Made by a program: the position numbers and the translations under genes
Notes under the pieces: model-generated
Told to the model about the DNA's origin: nothing
Databases searched by the model: none
Seen by the model: the letters and a program-made list of their open reading frames with translations, nothing else
Shown here: piece after piece, positions 1 to 6,082 of the stretch
Position numbering within the stretch: position 1 is the first letter of the stretch
How the letters are laid out: every line of letters starts with the position of its first letter
NCBI GenBank assembly: GCA_019323135.1
Contig: JAHWHT010000045.1
Location: 1-8,326, forward strand
DNA length: 8,326 nt
Source: Candidatus Woesearchaeota archaeon
GTDB taxonomy: Archaea > Nanobdellota > Nanobdellia > Woesearchaeales > ARS49
Direction of reading: 5' to 3'

Positions 1-875
1 ATAATAGGCCAAGGAAACCGAAGGCAGATTTTCCTAAGTATATGATAAAGCACTTCACCAAATTGACAATTAATGAAGGGGCAATGGAAAAGGAAGAAGT
101 AAAAAAAGCCCTCGAAGCAAAAATCCAAGAAGGCAAGACTCAAGCTCCGTTAAGGTATGCCTATTGTAAAAGGACAATAGAAGAAAAAGATTGGTTCTTT
201 GTAAGAGATGAATATGGAAGGTTACATACAAATCTAACAAGCTGCCCAAGGGAACTAAGGAAAGAGCTAAGGAATGAAGGAAAAGAACTAAAGGGAATAG
301 ATTTAAAGTGTTCACAGCCAACAATGTTATTAAGCTTAATGAGTAAAGATGAAGGAGAAAGAATTAAAGTAGAAAAGATGTATGGTAACATTATATTGTG
401 GCACGAATTGGCTGAACTAAGGACTAGGCAAGGCTTTGCGGATTTCCAAAGAGAAATTGAAGATGGCGTGTTTTACGATGCCTTTATGGAGAAGCTTCCA
501 ATAGACCATCCGTTTAAGAAGCGGAGAGACATGGTAAAGAAGGAAATACTTACGTGTTTCTATGGTAGAGGTACTGAAATGTCTTGCATTAGGAAACACT
601 TGTGGGAAGCATATCCATTTCTAAAGGAGGCGGTGAAACTCTTCAAGCCTGTAAACCAACACCAATTGTTTGCACGTTTGCTTCAAAGAGTAGAGTCTCA
701 TCTGTTTATTGACCTAATTGCAACTAGGATTAACCGTGAGATACCCGATGCTCCAATCTTCACCATCCACGATTCTTTGTACACTATCGAAGAGTTCAAG
801 GAAAGGGTTTTTCGGATTGTAAGGGAAGAAAGCACAGCATTTCTAGGCTTTAAACCCCACTTTGGTTACGAATAA
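1..875 (+). CDS. Polymerase-like replication protein, C-terminal part (family A palm and fingers motifs)
   Basis: This is the 3' portion of the 396-residue protein that begins at 7867; codons start at base 3. The ATG at 42 is internal (residue 120). In full-length numbering the sequence shows YGRLHTNLTSCPRELR (177-192), like the GRL...P..R stretch before motif A. Motif A is GIDLKCSQPTMLL with D206. The motif B helix keeps the R-x3-K-x3-L-x3-YG spacing (R281, K285, L289, Y293, G294). Motif C is IFTIHDSLYT with H362-D363-S364. These are the signatures of family A DNA polymerases and T7-like RNA polymerases. No 3'-5' exonuclease or 5' nuclease domain is present, and the polymerase part is only about 250 residues. 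The HDS form of motif C and the absence of the usual motif A glutamate recall RNA polymerases, so primer synthesis is possible. It is probably the element's replication protein; the enzyme activity is inferred. Confidence 0.75.
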   Translation, partial: NRPRKPKADFPKYMIKHFTKLTINEGAMEKEEVKKALEAKIQEGKTQAPLRYAYCKRTIEEKDWFFVRDEYGRLHTNLTSCPRELRKELRNEGKELKGIDLKCSQPTMLLSLMSKDEGERIKVEKMYGNIILWHELAELRTRQGFADFQREIEDGVFYDAFMEKLPIDHPFKKRRDMVKKEILTCFYGRGTEMSCIRKHLWEAYPFLKEAVKLFKPVNQHQLFARLLQRVESHLFIDLIATRINREIPDAPIFTIHDSLYTIEEFKERVFRIVREESTAFLGFKPHFGYE

Positions 876-976
876 CCTTATACATGCGATTCTAAGCAGC
901 CATTTTGCCTTTACCATACTTGTATATGGTTTTGGTATTTGGTTGCTTAGTTGAGCTTATTTAAGGGTGTATAAGG
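876..976. other. 101-nt nested stem-loop directly after the polymerase-like gene
   Basis: Three inverted repeats are nested. CCTTATACA (876-884) pairs with TGTATAAGG (968-976), 9 bp. CTAAGCAGCC (892-901) pairs with GGTTGCTTAG (941-950), 10 bp with one G-T. ACCATA (913-918) pairs with TATGGT (925-930). It begins one base after the stop codon of the last gene of the core operon. No T-tract follows, so it is not a standard intrinsic terminator. Candidates are a replication origin cruciform, a processed 3' end, a structured RNA, or a recombination site. The pairing is seen directly; the role is unknown. Confidence 0.6.
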
Positions 977-1544
977 ATTAATTTGGTAGCGCTGGTTGGT
1001 TGCTTTGTTCCTTATGGCAATAGGAAACATTTTTCAAAGTCGTTTAATGCCTTCCTATCCCCCTTTGAGTTTCAAATATTTTGGCCATAACCATTACATT
1101 TTCCATTTCTACCAATGGCTTACCCCGAACTTTTTCCCAAAATTGGGATAAAGTCCTTAACTACTGTTTGCCTACTATTATGGACGTTTTGTAGGCTTCC
1201 CCTTCTCATTTAGTTGTATCCTGGCGATATGTTTGGCGCAGTCTAAAGTTAATGCTTAGTCAATCGAGTTTCTGCCGCCTATGCCGTTTTTCGCCTTCAC
1301 AAAAAACTTATGAGCCTCATAATAAGAATGTTGAGAAGTGAAATAGTAAATCACTCTTTTACGTACCATGCCTGCTTGCAATCGAAATATAAGCATTTGG
1401 ATTTTGTTGTCCAGCTTTGGCTGTCCACTACAGATCTTTAGGGTTTTTTGTGTACATTACACAGGTAAAATAAACATCAACGGAGTCGTACTAACGCAGC
1501 AGAGGGTTGTGGGATGGATGTTATTTTATGGTTCTTATAAGTAA
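977..1544. other. Gene-poor stretch before the cassette
   Basis: No convincing gene was found in these 568 bases. Small palindromes are present: AGCGCT (987-992 region), TCCCAAAATTGGGA (1135-1148), and TGTGTA-CAT-TACACA (1449-1463). A 45-codon frame at 1014-1151 resembles no protein I know. The segment TTTAATGCCTTCCTA (1043-1057) recurs with one change at 3997-4011 on the other side of the cassette. The stretch could hold the replication origin or decayed sequence. Confidence 0.5.
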
Positions 1545-1551
1545 GTTGTGC
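1545..1551 (+). other. Cassette 5' boundary, R'-like heptamer GTTGTGC
   Basis: This heptamer pairs perfectly with GCACAAC at 3732-3738. In an excised circular cassette the TTGTGC part would complete the attC beside the final G at 3856. The sequence to its left does not show a recognisable attI or second attC. Confidence 0.45.
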
Positions 1552-1570
1552 AACATTTAAAAAAAAACAA

Positions 1571-2422
1571 ATGGACGAACCAATAATTAAGAAATTCCCC
1601 ACCGAAATATTTTGTCATGCCTATACTGACAAGAGTGGAGAAGCCAAAAAAGCTATTGAAACTCAATTCTGTTCCTTTATTAATGGAATATGCACAAAAC
1701 CAAGAAAAAGTGAACCGCACATAAAAGTTGGAGTTTGCAGTTTGGGCTACAAAGGCAGCTTTACTGATAATTATCTCCCAGTAATAATATGTCCTCACAG
1801 ATTTCGAGAAGATATCGTATTTAGCTCATTGAAAGACAAGTATCTAAAACAGTGGGATAGAATTGAGTGGGTTTCAGAAGTCTCAATTGGAGTTGGTGGT
1901 AATGTAGATTATGTTGCTGTAAGGAGAAATGATAAAGGTGATGTAATTGACTTTTTATGCGTTGAGTTTCAAGCAGGCGGTACAACAGGTTCACCATGGC
2001 AGGCTGTATTAGACTTCAAAGAACATGGGCAATTCATGGAACCTAGTTACCCATATGGCATAAATTGGGCTAATGAATTTATGAAAACCATGATGCAACA
2101 AGTCTATAAAAAGGGGAAAATCATAGATTTTTGGAAGCATAAAATTGTTTTTGTCATTCAGGATATAGCATTAGATTATTTACGACATGCAGTTGACACA
2201 AGTGATTTAAGAAATGCAAACGAAAACGATCCAATTCACTTTTGCACATACAAAATGGTATGGAGCAATGATAAATGGGTTTTAGAATTTGCAGAAGCTG
2301 TTTCAACCGACTTGGATGGAATTAATCGCATTCTTGGTGGTGCTGACAGTGACAGATACCCTTCTGTGGATGATTTCATTTCTAATATCATGCGAAAAGG
2401 TCAGAATGACGGAGTTTTTTAA
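1571..2422 (+). CDS. NotI-like restriction endonuclease
   Basis: This 283-residue protein resembles the NotI restriction endonuclease family. Four cysteines, C34, C41, C56 and C74 (in CSFINGICTK, GVCS and IICPHRF), match the Cys4 metal site of that family, which in NotI holds iron. The nuclease core shows D113 (NVDYVAV) followed by E132-F-Q134 in DFLCVEFQAGGTTGSPWQAV, an ExQ variant of the PD-(D/E)xK motif. It should cut DNA at a GC-rich palindrome; the exact site cannot be read from sequence, and GCGGCCGC does not occur in the window. The ATG follows an A9 tract with no Shine-Dalgarno, as is usual in Bacteroidota. The 3' end overlaps the convergent methyltransferase gene by 35 bp. The family is quite sure; the specificity is unknown. 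Confidence 0.82.
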   Translation: MDEPIIKKFPTEIFCHAYTDKSGEAKKAIETQFCSFINGICTKPRKSEPHIKVGVCSLGYKGSFTDNYLPVIICPHRFREDIVFSSLKDKYLKQWDRIEWVSEVSIGVGGNVDYVAVRRNDKGDVIDFLCVEFQAGGTTGSPWQAVLDFKEHGQFMEPSYPYGINWANEFMKTMMQQVYKKGKIIDFWKHKIVFVIQDIALDYLRHAVDTSDLRNANENDPIHFCTYKMVWSNDKWVLEFAEAVSTDLDGINRILGGADSDRYPSVDDFISNIMRKGQNDGVF

Positions 2423-3458
2423 ACTCGTCAATTCTTCTTTCTGCTATTTCATTGTATTTTGAACTAACATCAATTCCAATGCCTTTCCTCCCAAGCTTTA
2501 GTGCTGTTAGGACAGAACTACCAGTGCCTGAAAATGGGTCTAAAACATATTCCCCTTTCGGACATGTAGCTTTTATTGGGTTTGTCAAAAGTTCTTCGGG
2601 GAAAACTGCATAATGAGCATCTTTCCTCCATTGATCTTCAGGTACAATTCTCCAAATATCTGAAGGAAGATGTCCATTTGCTCCCATTTTTAGAATATAA
2701 TACCCTTTATCTTCTAGTTCTTTAGCTCGACCACTTACTTTGGTTTTGTCACTGTGAAAAGTCCGTTGCTCACCCCTAATAGTCATTCTAAAATCCACAA
2801 TTTCTCCATCTGCCATCGCCTTTATTGCATCATTTAAAGCTTGTTCCGCGTTCACTTTTTCAACCTTGCTTAAAACAGTACTTTCCGCTATTTGTTTTCG
2901 ATACTTCTTACCACTTACACCTGTTGCAGAAACCATTTCCCCTTTGTACTTCTTAGGTTTTCTCTTTGGTTTTATCCTAATCTCATTATGGTCATAGTAG
3001 TATTTCTTTGATTTTACAAAATGAAACACATGCTCATATACATCCCTCAAACGATCTTTTGCACTTTGCGTTCCTTTCATCTGATCCCAAATGATGTCAT
3101 TTCGCAGAATCCAACCATCATCTATCATGGCCAGTGCAACTCTCCAAGGCATACCCATAAGCATTTTGTTATGGTATTTGTCACCCAAGTTTAACCATAA
3201 TGAGCCATCTTTTTTTAATACTCTTTTTACCTCCGAAAATATTTCCACCAACTTCTGCACGTACTCTTTTGGGTCTTTTTCATTTCCAATAATATGACCA
3301 TTCATTTCTCCTGCATCATACTCCCTCAATTGCCAATAAGGTGGTGAAGTTATAACGCAGCTAATTGACTCATTTGGCAAACCTTTTAGTACGTCTAAAC
3401 ATTCACCTTGAATAATATGATACTCGTTTTTTAGTTCCAAAAAACTATTCTTACGCAT
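2388..3458 (-). CDS. Beta-class DNA methyltransferase, probably N4-cytosine
   Basis: This 356-residue protein modifies DNA with S-adenosylmethionine and should protect the site cut by the endonuclease encoded opposite it. Motif IV, TSPPYWQLREY (residues 37-47), comes before motif I, DPFSGTGSS (307-315), and is followed by GIGIDV (326-331), which is the beta-class order. TSPPY is typical of N4-cytosine enzymes, although some N6-adenine enzymes share it. A lysine-rich insert of about 156-251 between the motifs is the likely target recognition domain, followed by PSDIWRI and HYAVFPEELL. I chose the ATG at 3458: it sits one base after the stop of the ribbon-helix-helix gene. A TTG at 3485 would add nine residues, mostly lysine. 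The gene is co-transcribed with that small gene. Confidence 0.9.
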   Translation of the reverse strand: MRKNSFLELKNEYHIIQGECLDVLKGLPNESISCVITSPPYWQLREYDAGEMNGHIIGNEKDPKEYVQKLVEIFSEVKRVLKKDGSLWLNLGDKYHNKMLMGMPWRVALAMIDDGWILRNDIIWDQMKGTQSAKDRLRDVYEHVFHFVKSKKYYYDHNEIRIKPKRKPKKYKGEMVSATGVSGKKYRKQIAESTVLSKVEKVNAEQALNDAIKAMADGEIVDFRMTIRGEQRTFHSDKTKVSGRAKELEDKGYYILKMGANGHLPSDIWRIVPEDQWRKDAHYAVFPEELLTNPIKATCPKGEYVLDPFSGTGSSVLTALKLGRKGIGIDVSSKYNEIAERRIDEFKKLRHSDLFA

Positions 3459-3459
3459 T

Positions 3460-3654
3460 TCAAATTTCTTTTTCTTGGTTTTCAATAAGATTATTTCTTG
3501 ATTTTATAGTGGACGATATGAAGCTTTTTTCAGCTAACCATGAAATAACAATACTTCTGACAACATCTGCATCTTTCTCACCAAACTCACCTTTGAATTT
3601 CTCAATCAACTCCCATTGTTTTTCTGTGAAGGAAACTTGGACTCTTTTAGACAT
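3460..3654 (-). CDS. Ribbon-helix-helix protein, likely regulator of the restriction-modification operon
   Basis: This 64-residue protein begins MSKRVQVSFTEKQWELIEKF, a beta strand followed by a helix. It continues with KDADVVRSIVISWLAEKSF, the second helix, a layout typical of ribbon-helix-helix DNA-binding dimers (CopG/Arc type). The TGA stop is one base before the methyltransferase ATG, so the two form an operon. The start at 3654 is preferred; a longer frame to 3696 would run into the repeats in the leader and adds a poor N-terminus. It probably represses or balances expression of the operon, acting on the repeats just upstream. It could instead be an accessory DNA-binding subunit. Confidence 0.72.
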   Translation of the reverse strand: MSKRVQVSFTEKQWELIEKFKGEFGEKDADVVRSIVISWLAEKSFISSTIKSRNNLIENQEKEI

Positions 3655-3672
3655 TTCTGCTATATTTGAGTG

Positions 3673-3708
3673 TTTAAAGACACAAATTAAACACATTTAA
3701 GACACAAA
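3673..3708 (-). promoter_or_regulatory. Repeated motif upstream of the ribbon-helix-helix gene, likely operator
   Basis: Written on the + strand, TTTAAAGACACAAA (3673-3686) and TTTAAGACACAAA (3696-3708) flank a shorter copy TTAAACACA (3687-3695). The outer copies start 23 bp apart, about two helical turns. Tandem operators are usual for ribbon-helix-helix dimers. They lie 19-54 bases upstream of the gene start, overlapping where the promoter should be. On the minus strand a TTTG and a TAATTTG nearby loosely recall the Bacteroidota -33 and -7 elements. Confidence 0.42.
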
Positions 3709-3731
3709 AGCAAGTAAAAAATAAAAACGTT

Positions 3732-3862
3732 GCACAACATTGTGTATAAATCGTTGGGCATGAAGTGGTTAAATTGAAAGTGTCTACATAAAAAAACATA
3801 CAAGCGTTTTGACAGTGAAGTGCTTTGAAACGCCCAACGCTTCATACACGAGACCGTTGTAT
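3732..3862 (+). other. attC-like recombination hairpin
   Basis: The two ends fold on each other. GCACAAC (3732-3738) faces GTTGTAT (3856-3862) with 5 contiguous pairs. GTGTAT (3742-3747) pairs with ATACAC (3844-3849). CGTTGGGC (3752-3759) pairs perfectly with GCCCAACG (3832-3839). The unpaired segments between the boxes and the long central loop (72 nt) fit the large attC class in which single-strand structure, not sequence, is recognised. The total of about 131 nt is inside the known attC size range. A plain inverted repeat or bidirectional terminator is the alternative, but there is no T-tract, and the box matches the far cassette boundary. Confidence 0.5.
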
Positions 3863-4593
3863 GCCATGTACAAACCAACATCTGTGTAATGGATATTCCA
3901 AAGGGGGCGTTGTGGTGTATTTGCTTGCCTTGATGCAGGACAAAAGGTTATTTAATCTTCCTTTGTTTTTTTTTTCAAGCACCCCCTCAGAACTGATTTA
4001 ATGCCCTCCTAGGCAAAATAGCCAATATGTAATTACAAAAAGCCCCTAAACATTTCCATGTACCTTTTGTCCATGCTCCAAAGAGCAAATACCCTCTCCT
4101 TTTCTATTTTTCGCATGTTTTTGAACTTCGCTAGGTGTGCATTTGAACAAACCTAAATCTCATATATTCAGGCACTTGTATTGATAACACTCTTGGCTAA
4201 TGTTAACTCACCCTAAATAAGGCATATCCGATTTCTAACTAAGTATCTAGTAGCAAGAAGGTTGTGGCATTAATCTTTTGGCAAAGAAGGCGTTTTTTAA
4301 GGTTGTTCACCGCAAGAACTTGCATGCTTTCGTTTTGCGGCTCTTTTGAGTGCATAGCTTGTTTTTGAAAAACCCATTTTCAGAAAAACATCCCCCTGCC
4401 ATTCAAGCCCACCCCCTCCAATTCGGTTTGGTTTCTCTTGTACCTTTTAGCCAAGGCATGTCCACTTGCAATTTTTGCTTGCTTGGAATAGGCCACCCAC
4501 AGCTTGCACAAACCTATCCATCAGAAAGCCCTATTACCTTGTCCAAGATTGCTAAATAGGGTGTTAGTATGGCAAATCGTGTGGCAAATTTAA
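3863..4593. other. Gene-poor stretch between cassette and attP
   Basis: No convincing gene was found in about 730 bases. Seen here: a T10 run (3966-3975), TTTAATGCCCTCCTA (3997-4011, partner of 1043-1057), a small hairpin TGCTC-CAAA-GAGCA (4074-4087), CCGCAA (4310-4315) facing TTGCGG (4335-4340), and GTTTTTGAAAAAC (4361-4373). A 69-codon frame at 4350-4559 looks spurious. The region could contain the replication origin, a structured RNA or decayed sequence. Confidence 0.5.
4570..4589 (+). repeat. Direct repeat TGGCAAAT x2, possible integrase arm sites
   Basis: TGGCAAAT occurs at 4570-4577 and 4582-4589, 12 bp apart, about 50 bp from the tRNA half. The related TATGGCAA occurs at 4568-4575, at 4797-4804 on the other side of the core, and again at 1013-1020. 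The integrase appears to have an N-terminal arm-binding domain, which normally binds short direct repeats flanking the core. The assignment is by position only. Confidence 0.35.
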
Positions 4594-4625
4594 AAAGGCT
4601 TACAACGAAAATGCTGTAAGCCTTT
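4594..4625 (-). terminator. Intrinsic terminator downstream of the tRNA-Arg half
   Basis: AAAGGCTTACA (4594-4604) and TGTAAGCCTTT (4615-4625) form an 11-bp stem with a 10-nt loop. Read on the minus strand the stem is followed by a T run, so it would end transcription that comes through the tRNA-Arg half. It probably travelled with the tRNA 3' region, or replaces the host's own terminator after integration. On the + strand it is followed by TTTGATTTTC and may work weakly there too. Confidence 0.75.
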
Positions 4626-4635
4626 GATTTTCAAG

Positions 4636-4682
4636 TGACCCCGAAGAGATTCGAACTCCTAACCTTCTGATCCGTAGTCAGA
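4636..4682 (-). other. attP core: 3' half of tRNA-Arg(ACG)
   Basis: Read on the minus strand, 4682-4666 gives anticodon stem TCTGA/TCAGA with loop CTACGGA (anticodon ACG). It is followed by variable loop AGGTT, T arm AGGAG-TTCGAAT-CTCTT, acceptor strand CGGGGTC and discriminator A at 4636. The CCA is not encoded. There is no D arm or 5' acceptor strand, so this is not a working gene. A 3' tRNA half beside a tyrosine recombinase is the classic attP: after integration it rebuilds the host tRNA and leaves this copy at the other end. Identity with the host target probably begins at about base 27 of the tRNA. Confidence 0.88.
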
Positions 4683-4740
4683 GTAATGCTTCTTTCTATT
4701 TTTATCAATGTGCTGTTTTTAAGTCATTTAAGGCTAGTAT

Positions 4741-4776
4741 ACTTTTCTTTTCCTTTCTTTTTTTATCCTTTTTTAG
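4741..4776 (+). promoter_or_regulatory. Pyrimidine-rich tract in the integrase leader
   Basis: Thirty-six bases that are almost all T and C lie between attP and the integrase, with TATACTTTTC at its start (4738-4747 region). It may include the integrase promoter or act as a bendable or easily melted DNA segment. I see no clear -33/-7 pair, so the promoter is not placed. Confidence 0.25.
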
Positions 4777-4823
4777 TAGCTTAGCAGGGCAAAAAATATG
4801 GCAACTAAGACGCATTGCAACAC

Positions 4824-6080
4824 ATGAAAACAGGAGGGTTTACGATTAGCACCATGCTAGACAAACGTACAAAAAAGGCAAATGGAAAGCACCCAATCAA
4901 GCTAAGGGTTTTTACCAATGTGCCTAAAGGGTACTTCAAGCTTTACGGTTTGGGGGCTGAATATGAATGTACAGCAACCGAATTTAAAACATTGAAGCAG
5001 GGAAGCCCAAGAGGCCATTTAAAGGCTTTGAGGGATGAATTAAAGGCCATTGAAGCACATGCCACACAGGTAGCTTCCAGTATCAAGCCTTTTAATTTGC
5101 CTGAGTTTGAACAGGCACTTAACCACAACCAACCCAAGCCCGAAACTTTAGACCAAGTAATGGAAGCCATTATAGAGCGTTTAAACAAGTCGGAAAGGGT
5201 AAGGACTAGTATAGCATATCAATTGGCTTTAAAGTCTGTCAGGGGCTATCAGAAAAGGGATAGGATTTTGTTTAATGAAGTTACCCCAAGCTGGCTCGAA
5301 GGATATGAACGTTGGATGGTTAAAGAGCATAAGAGAAGCCTTACCACAGTTGGGATTTACCTTAGAAATATCCGTGCGGCATTTAATGAGGCCATTGAAC
5401 AAAATATGGTTTCCCGTGAGCAATACCCTTTCGGAAGGAGAAAGTACGTAATTCCAGAAGGTCAATCTGTGAAGAAAGCACTTTCCAAAGAACAGTTAGA
5501 GAAGCTTGTGTCTTTGCCTTTGGAGCATGGAACCTATCAACACAAAGCAAGAGCATTTTGGTTGTTCTCTTTCATTGTGAATGGCATCAATTTTCGGGAT
5601 ATTGCCGAATTAAGGAACAAAGACCTTAGCGGAGAAGAGATTTCATTTTACAGGAAAAAGAACGAACTAACCAAGAAGGCAAATAGAAGGCCAGTCATAG
5701 CCTATTTGCATCCCTTAGCCAAGCAAATAATTGAGCAATACGGGAATGAGGATAAAAGCCCAGATGCCTATCTTTTCAATGTCTTAACCGATGAAATGAA
5801 AGAACCCGAACGCATCAGAGCAGTTCAGAACCTAACTAGGTTTGTCAACCAACACATGAAGAAGTTAGCAAAGGAAGAAGGTTTGCCTTCCGAAATATCT
5901 ACCTATTGGGCTAGACATACCTTTGCAACCCTAGCCATTCAGGGAGGGGCATCTTTGGAGTTTATTCAATTTGCCTTGAACCATCAGAACTCAAAAACAA
6001 CAATGAATTACATAGGAGGATTGGAAGCTGATAAAAGAAAGCAGGTTTCGGAGTTTCTTATCCCTATATCCAACCCATAA
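4824..6080 (+). CDS. int: Tyrosine recombinase (integrase), Bacteroidota type
   Basis: This 418-residue protein should integrate and excise the circle at tRNA-Arg. The N-terminal 85 residues (GGFTISTMLDKRTKKANGKH start) resemble the arm-binding domain of Bacteroidota phage-type integrases. About 105-200 is a SAM-like core-binding domain, and 215-405 is catalytic. Catalytic marks are the beta-hairpin lysines near 278-279 (YRKKNELTKK), YWARHTFAT with R364 and H365, H387 (ALNHQNSKTT) and nucleophile Y396 (TTMNYI). The usual first arginine position, after G-I, is N256 (NGINFRDIA), with R258 two residues on. The usual H before xxR is Y361. Both are seen in Bacteroidota relatives. The ATG at 4824 is preferred to the in-frame TTG at 4815. 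The next gene begins 2 bases after the stop, so the gene heads an operon. Confidence 0.93.
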   Translation: MKTGGFTISTMLDKRTKKANGKHPIKLRVFTNVPKGYFKLYGLGAEYECTATEFKTLKQGSPRGHLKALRDELKAIEAHATQVASSIKPFNLPEFEQALNHNQPKPETLDQVMEAIIERLNKSERVRTSIAYQLALKSVRGYQKRDRILFNEVTPSWLEGYERWMVKEHKRSLTTVGIYLRNIRAAFNEAIEQNMVSREQYPFGRRKYVIPEGQSVKKALSKEQLEKLVSLPLEHGTYQHKARAFWLFSFIVNGINFRDIAELRNKDLSGEEISFYRKKNELTKKANRRPVIAYLHPLAKQIIEQYGNEDKSPDAYLFNVLTDEMKEPERIRAVQNLTRFVNQHMKKLAKEEGLPSEISTYWARHTFATLAIQGGASLEFIQFALNHQNSKTTMNYIGGLEADKRKQVSEFLIPISNP

Positions 6081-6082
6081 CC

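Larger units (their letters stand above)
1546..3856. mobile_element. Integron-like gene cassette carrying the restriction-modification module
   Basis: In integron cassettes the first bases (TTRRRY) match, as reverse complement, the outer R'' box of the cassette's own attC. Here the heptamer GTTGTGC (1545-1551) is the exact reverse complement of GCACAAC (3732-3738), extended to 10 bp (GTTGTGCAAC against GTTGCACAAC). The 3' end is a long hairpin with an attC-like order of boxes. The first gene starts 25 bases inside the 5' boundary, as in typical cassettes. With cuts after the G of each GTT, the cassette is 2,311 bp. No integron integrase gene is in the window, so insertion would have needed one from elsewhere. 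The middle of the boxes departs from the RYYYAAC / GTTRRRY consensus. Confidence 0.5.

Noticed and set aside
42..875. Taking the polymerase-like gene as a 277-residue protein starting at 42
   Set aside because: The frame is open upstream and continues from 7867 across the circle join; the ATG at 42 is residue 120 of a 396-residue protein.
876..976. Intrinsic terminator of the core operon
   Set aside because: The hairpin is long and nested and no T-run follows on either strand; kept only as a structured element of unknown role.
1014..1151. 45-codon open frame in the gene-poor stretch before the cassette
   Set aside because: It is rich in aromatic and proline residues without pattern, has no ribosome-site or operon support, and resembles no protein I know.
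1455..1464. CATTACACAG, inverted at 3882-3891, as terminal inverted repeats of a transposon around the cassette
   Set aside because: Ten bases between two stretches of several hundred is near chance, there is no target duplication, and no transposase is encoded.
4350..4559. 69-codon open frame between cassette and attP
   Set aside because: Composition is unlike the real genes here, it lies in a stretch with stops in most frames, and it has no recognisable domain.
4636..4682. A working tRNA gene
   Set aside because: The D arm and the 5' acceptor strand are absent; only the half from the anticodon stem to the discriminator base is present.
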